From assembly GCF_005925325.1 (NCBI RefSeq), contig NZ_SRMP01000003.1, positions 191,210 through 255,209 on the forward strand: a DNA stretch of 64,000 nucleotides. Reading direction: 5' to 3'. Below, in pieces: positions 61,534 through 64,000 of the stretch. Position 1 is the first letter of the stretch. Each line of letters opens with the position of its first letter. The DNA comes from Pedobacter helvus. Lineage in GTDB: Bacteria > Bacteroidota > Bacteroidia > Sphingobacteriales > Sphingobacteriaceae. The notes beneath the pieces were generated by a model that was given only the letters and a program-made list of their open reading frames with translations, ran no database searches and was not told where the DNA came from. The position numbers and the translations under genes are program-made.

Positions 61534-61890
61534 CTAAGTGGATTTTTTAATGATCGCGTTAAAAATGAGTGTCAATTGTTGAGCTTCGTCTATTAATTTG
61601 TCTTTGGCATTGTTTAAATAAGGTTTGTCGTGAATATCAATAAGGCTTAACCATAGCTTGGTTTCTTTAGCTTCTTTTCGGCAAATTTTTATTCTATAAA
61701 CGAAATCGGCTTTGCTTAAACTTTCGTTAGCTTCGATATAGTTTGCAGCAACAGATCCTGAAGATCTAGTAACTTGTTTGATGTCTTGTATGTTGGCAAT
61801 ATTAGGCGTCACTTCCTTGCAGTAACTTCTTACGGCTTTTGCAAAAAGAAAAGTTCTGTTTTCTAGGTCGAAGTTTGTATTGTTGCTCAT
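61534..61890 (-). CDS. Four-helix-bundle protein (S23 / 23S intervening-sequence type)
   Basis: A 118-residue all-helical protein of the S23 (23S rRNA IVS) four-helix-bundle family. The typical segments are present: ENRTFLFAKAVRSYC (helix 1), QVTRSSGSVAANYIEANES (helix 2; the SSGS-x-AANY-x-E motif), SKADFVYRIKICRKEAKETK (helix 3) and AQQLTLIFNAIIKKS (helix 4). It forms pentameric rings in related structures; the function is unknown. The ATG at 61890 was chosen; a GTG-extended frame adds 13 residues that do not match. It is bracketed by AT-rich repeat blocks of the type often seen beside these genes. Confidence 0.9.
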   Translation of the reverse strand: MSNNTNFDLENRTFLFAKAVRSYCKEVTPNIANIQDIKQVTRSSGSVAANYIEANESLSKADFVYRIKICRKEAKETKLWLSLIDIHDKPYLNNAKDKLIDEAQQLTLIFNAIIKKST

Positions 61891-61959
61891 TAACGAAATA
61901 TAAGTATTTTTACATTTTGGTTTTAACACGGGATTTCTTTAATAGCTTTTAGAAGTGAG

Positions 61960-62160
61960 ATTAATGGTACGTGATAATTGAAATTTGATCATTGAGCATT
62001 TTGATTATTGGTCGTTGAATATTGGTTAATTGGTCATTGGTTCATTAGTCACTAGGAATTAGTGGTTAGGGATCAGACAAATTGATTATTGGTCATTAAA
62101 TATTGTGATTTGATTATTGGTGCTTAGGGATTGGAGTTTGAATATTGGAATTTGGAATTT
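61960..62160. repeat. Degenerate GGTCATTGGTT-type repeat, right flank of the four-helix-bundle gene
   Basis: About 200 bases made of imperfect copies of GATTATTGGTCATT / GGTTAATTGGTCATTGG, each 10-25 bases. No gene is supported. It extends up to the rbfA ATG at 62167, so the rbfA upstream region has been taken over by repeat sequence. Confidence 0.6.
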
Positions 62161-62166
62161 ATAGAT

Positions 62167-62556
62167 ATGGAAAGTAACAGACAAAAGAAGTTTGCAGGAT
62201 TATTACAGGAAGAATTGGCGTCAATTTTTCAGCGTGAAGGCGCTGCTTACTTGCCAAATACATTGGTAACCATCACTAAGGTTCGCGTATCGCCAGATTT
62301 GGCAGTAGCGAAAGTTTACCTTAGTTTTTTAAATACTAATAACACGAGCTTATCTGTAGCTACGGTGAACTCGCATGCTGGAGAGATCAGATATAAATTA
62401 GGTTCTCGTATCCGTCATCAGGCTAGAGTAGTGCCAACTTTAACGTTCTTTGTTGACGATACCAACGAATACGTGGAAAGAATGGATCAAATTTTCGATA
62501 AGATAGCCAAGGAACGTAAAGATAGCGATAGCAGCGAGAACTCGGAGAACGTTTAG
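62167..62556 (+). CDS. rbfA: 30S ribosome-binding factor RbfA
   Basis: A 129-residue KH-like protein needed for 16S rRNA maturation and late 30S assembly. ESNRQKKFAGLLQEELASIF (N-terminal helices), VTITKVRVSPDLAVAKVYLS, HQARVVPTLTFFVDDTNEYV and the ERMDQIFDKI C-terminal helix are all standard. The ATG at 62167 gives the family start; an upstream TTG frame adds 12 residues encoded in the repeat block. It is followed by the hemolysin III gene 23 bases later, probably the same transcript. Confidence 0.95.
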   Translation: MESNRQKKFAGLLQEELASIFQREGAAYLPNTLVTITKVRVSPDLAVAKVYLSFLNTNNTSLSVATVNSHAGEIRYKLGSRIRHQARVVPTLTFFVDDTNEYVERMDQIFDKIAKERKDSDSSENSENV

Positions 62557-62579
62557 AGAGCGTATAAGAAAGCATATAA

Positions 62580-63215
62580 ATGAATAAATACATCCGGGAA
62601 CCCGGTAATTTTATTACTCACTTTCTACCTGCAATTTTAGCATGGCCAGGATTACACTTATTGCTGGAAAAATCTTCTACTGTTTTTGAGAATGTAGCTG
62701 CGTTAGTTTATGGCGGAGGTATTCTGCTGCTTTTTAGTGTTAGCGCTATATACCACAGTGTGCCCAAAACCGAATATGGTATTAGGTTTTGGCAAAAGTT
62801 TGATCATTGTTGTATCTATTTAATGATTGCCGGCTCCTTTACACCTACGGCATTAATCATTTTTGATGGCTGGTTGCGGTGGCTGCTTTTTGGACTGGTT
62901 TGGCTAATTGCCATTTTAGGCTGCCTACTTAAAATCTTCAATAAGCTAAAGAAAGGAAATCTTTCTACTGGATTATACATCGCCATGGGTTGTTTAATTA
63001 TACCATTTATGGCAAAAATGATTGATGATGTACCTGCAATGGGCTTATTGTGGTTGTTTTTAGGTGGTGTTTTCTATATTGGGGGCACTTATTATTATGC
63101 TAAGGATAAACCTCTGTACAAGTATTTGCACAGTCATGAGTTGTGGCATTTGTTTGTGAATTTTGGAGCTTTATCTCACTTTATCTATAACTACGTCTAC
63201 GTTTTTAAAGGTTAG
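62580..63215 (+). CDS. Hemolysin III / YqfA family membrane protein
   Basis: A 211-residue protein with seven hydrophobic segments, belonging to the PAQR-like hemolysin III family. Conserved residues: the EPGNFITHF start, SAIYHS near residue 57, FDHCCIYLMIAGSFTP (about 74-89; His and Asp of the metal site) and the C-terminal HSHELWHLFVNFGALSHF (about 183-200) with the remaining histidines. These form a membrane-embedded metal site as in ceramidase-like PAQR hydrolases, but the substrate in bacteria is unknown. Confidence 0.93.
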   Translation: MNKYIREPGNFITHFLPAILAWPGLHLLLEKSSTVFENVAALVYGGGILLLFSVSAIYHSVPKTEYGIRFWQKFDHCCIYLMIAGSFTPTALIIFDGWLRWLLFGLVWLIAILGCLLKIFNKLKKGNLSTGLYIAMGCLIIPFMAKMIDDVPAMGLLWLFLGGVFYIGGTYYYAKDKPLYKYLHSHELWHLFVNFGALSHFIYNYVYVFKG

Positions 63216-63317
63216 TATTTTCCACAGATTTTTGCTGATTTTTTCGCAGATTGAAGAAAGATGCCTATTTGTTTTTTATACCCTTACTACATCTTAGCAC
63301 GATCTTAAGTTTAATAA

Positions 63318-63398
63318 ACCCGGTTGTAGCGAGCACGAAGACGAAGCGTAGTTTATCCCGATTATTCGGGAAGGCAAGTAAAGCGGAAACGGGACTAT
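63318..63398. repeat. Dispersed intergenic repeat (CCCGGTTGTAGCGAGCACGAAG type)
   Basis: The spacer after the hemolysin III gene has ACCCGGTTGTAGCGAGCACG and ends GCGGAAACGGGACTAT, with a small CCCGATTATTCGGG hairpin in the middle (63357-63370). Its GC content stands out from the surroundings, and the sequence type is common between genes in Bacteroidota (general knowledge). The remaining 290-base spacer (63216-63503) has no gene. Confidence 0.5.
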
Positions 63399-63503
63399 AA
63401 AACAAAAGAGCCACCATATTTGCTTTTCTAATAAAAAAATGCATTTAAAGTAACAAAGCCAATGCAAGCTTTAAGCTTTCCGTATTAATTCGTAAATTTA
63501 AGT

Positions 63504-64000
63504 ATGAGCAGATTGATTTTAATTTTCTTACTCGGATTGTCGTCACAAGTGAACGCTCAAAGGCCTACCATAAAAAATGGTTTGGAGTCTTTTGTAAGGG
63601 CTAATACCATTTATCCCATGTATGCAAAAGAAAACTGCATCCAAGGAAATATTGAAGTCGCTTTTAAGGTAAACAAGGAAGGAAAAATAACTTATGCCGC
63701 TATAACCAAAGGCATTGGTGCAGATTTAGATGCAGAAGCGCTCCGTTTAATTAAATTAACTAGCGGAAAATGGACTGTTCCAGCAGGATACGATACTACT
63801 TTTCTCATTCGCACACCGATGAAATTTTCGCTACAAGATTATGGCTGCGAGCAACTCAATCCAGGGAGTGTGGGTTTAGCCATTAAGCAGTATAGTGATG
63901 AAATGGCTTCGCTCAGTAAAATTGCCAGCTTCTACAGAAACAGAGAAACCGGTACCGAAAATTTTATTGAAGAAGAGAAAATCATTGCCCTAAAAAATGA
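63504..64000 (+). CDS. TonB C-terminal domain protein, partial
   Basis: The frame starts at an ATG (63504) and remains open to the window end, at least 165 codons. A signal peptide (RLILIFLLGLSSQVNAQ, residues 3-19) is followed by a TonB-C/energy-transducer-like domain at about residues 30-115: ENCIQGNIEVAFKVNKEGKI, then ADLDAEALRLIKLTSGKW and PAGYDTTFLIRTPMKFSL. In full TonB-C proteins the P-x-x-A/G-x-x-x-x-x-G-x-V/I-x-V-x-F pattern is normal; YPMYAKENCIQGNIEVAF fits it. No N-terminal TonB anchor is visible, so it is a free periplasmic form. The 3' part is missing. Confidence 0.75.
   Translation, partial: MSRLILIFLLGLSSQVNAQRPTIKNGLESFVRANTIYPMYAKENCIQGNIEVAFKVNKEGKITYAAITKGIGADLDAEALRLIKLTSGKWTVPAGYDTTFLIRTPMKFSLQDYGCEQLNPGSVGLAIKQYSDEMASLSKIASFYRNRETGTENFIEEEKIIALKN

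Noticed and set aside
62131..62166. TTG-initiated extension of rbfA
   Set aside because: It is encoded by the repeat block and is not part of RbfA.
1..64000. CRISPR arrays, tRNA or rRNA genes, insertion sequences, prophage genes
   Set aside because: No regular direct-repeat/spacer pattern, cloverleaf, transposase or phage structural gene was seen on either strand.

Overview
The window looks like chromosomal DNA from a Bacteroidota bacterium of the Sphingobacteriaceae (Pedobacter-like). The grounds are the AT-rich base composition, the scarcity of Shine-Dalgarno sequences, several TAnnTTTG (-7) promoter elements, and family-typical neighbourhoods: EnvC-like peptidase / DUF4292 lipoprotein / TPR protein / dut / flippase, and SLBB-type Wza with WbpM/WbpL-type sugar enzymes. 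No rRNA, tRNA, CRISPR array, insertion sequence or prophage was seen.

Layout. 1-7.2 kb (minus strand): the start of an EnvC-like peptidase, a DUF4292 lipoprotein, a TPR protein, dut (apparently frameshifted near its 3' end), a polysaccharide flippase, acylphosphatase, a nitronate monooxygenase-like flavoenzyme and an amidohydrolase. 7.4-9.1 kb (plus): two almost identical tandem genes for secreted proteins, each holding two PepSY-like repeats. 9.2-14.7 kb: a sigma-54-dependent response regulator, a HAD phosphatase, a large hybrid histidine kinase with HPt domain, and a WYL-domain regulator. 15-23 kb (plus): DinB-like protein, RluF, an NfeD-like/flotillin pair, a YoeB-type toxin-antitoxin pair abutting rlmN, a ComF-like protein and a beta-helix lipoprotein. 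23-29 kb: a GAF/PAS hybrid kinase, glyA and dxs.

29.3-56.2 kb is a surface polysaccharide locus. One long, nearly gap-free minus-strand gene run starts at gmd (56.1 kb) and ends with a Wzi/RemB-like outer-membrane protein (30.3 kb); fcl faces it from the other side. It encodes GDP-mannose/GDP-fucose synthesis (manC, gmd, fcl), a 2,3-diamino-uronic acid module (WbpO-like dehydrogenase plus WbpE/D/B-like enzymes), a QuiNAc/FucNAc-type initiation module (WbpM-, WbpV- and WbpL-like), an unusual four-gene cassette (VioA-like aminotransferase, ATP-grasp ligase, SDR, metallophosphoesterase), flippase, polymerase, four glycosyltransferases, Wzz and a Wza-like exporter. The likely control region (palindrome, -7 box and leader hairpin) lies just upstream of gmd.

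56.3-64 kb returns to housekeeping genes: a deoxyribonucleotidase, Tex, a small lipoprotein, a SUKH protein, HflX, a four-helix-bundle protein set between repeat-rich spacers, RbfA, a hemolysin III protein and the start of a TonB C-terminal domain protein.

The observations most worth following are the four-gene sugar-tailoring cassette, the polysaccharide operon control region, the tandem PepSY-like genes with paired TTGGCAC-type boxes beside a sigma-54 activator, the dut frameshift, the set of genes whose -7 box lies only 4-9 nt before the ATG, and a 27-bp hairpin repeat found in two opposite copies.
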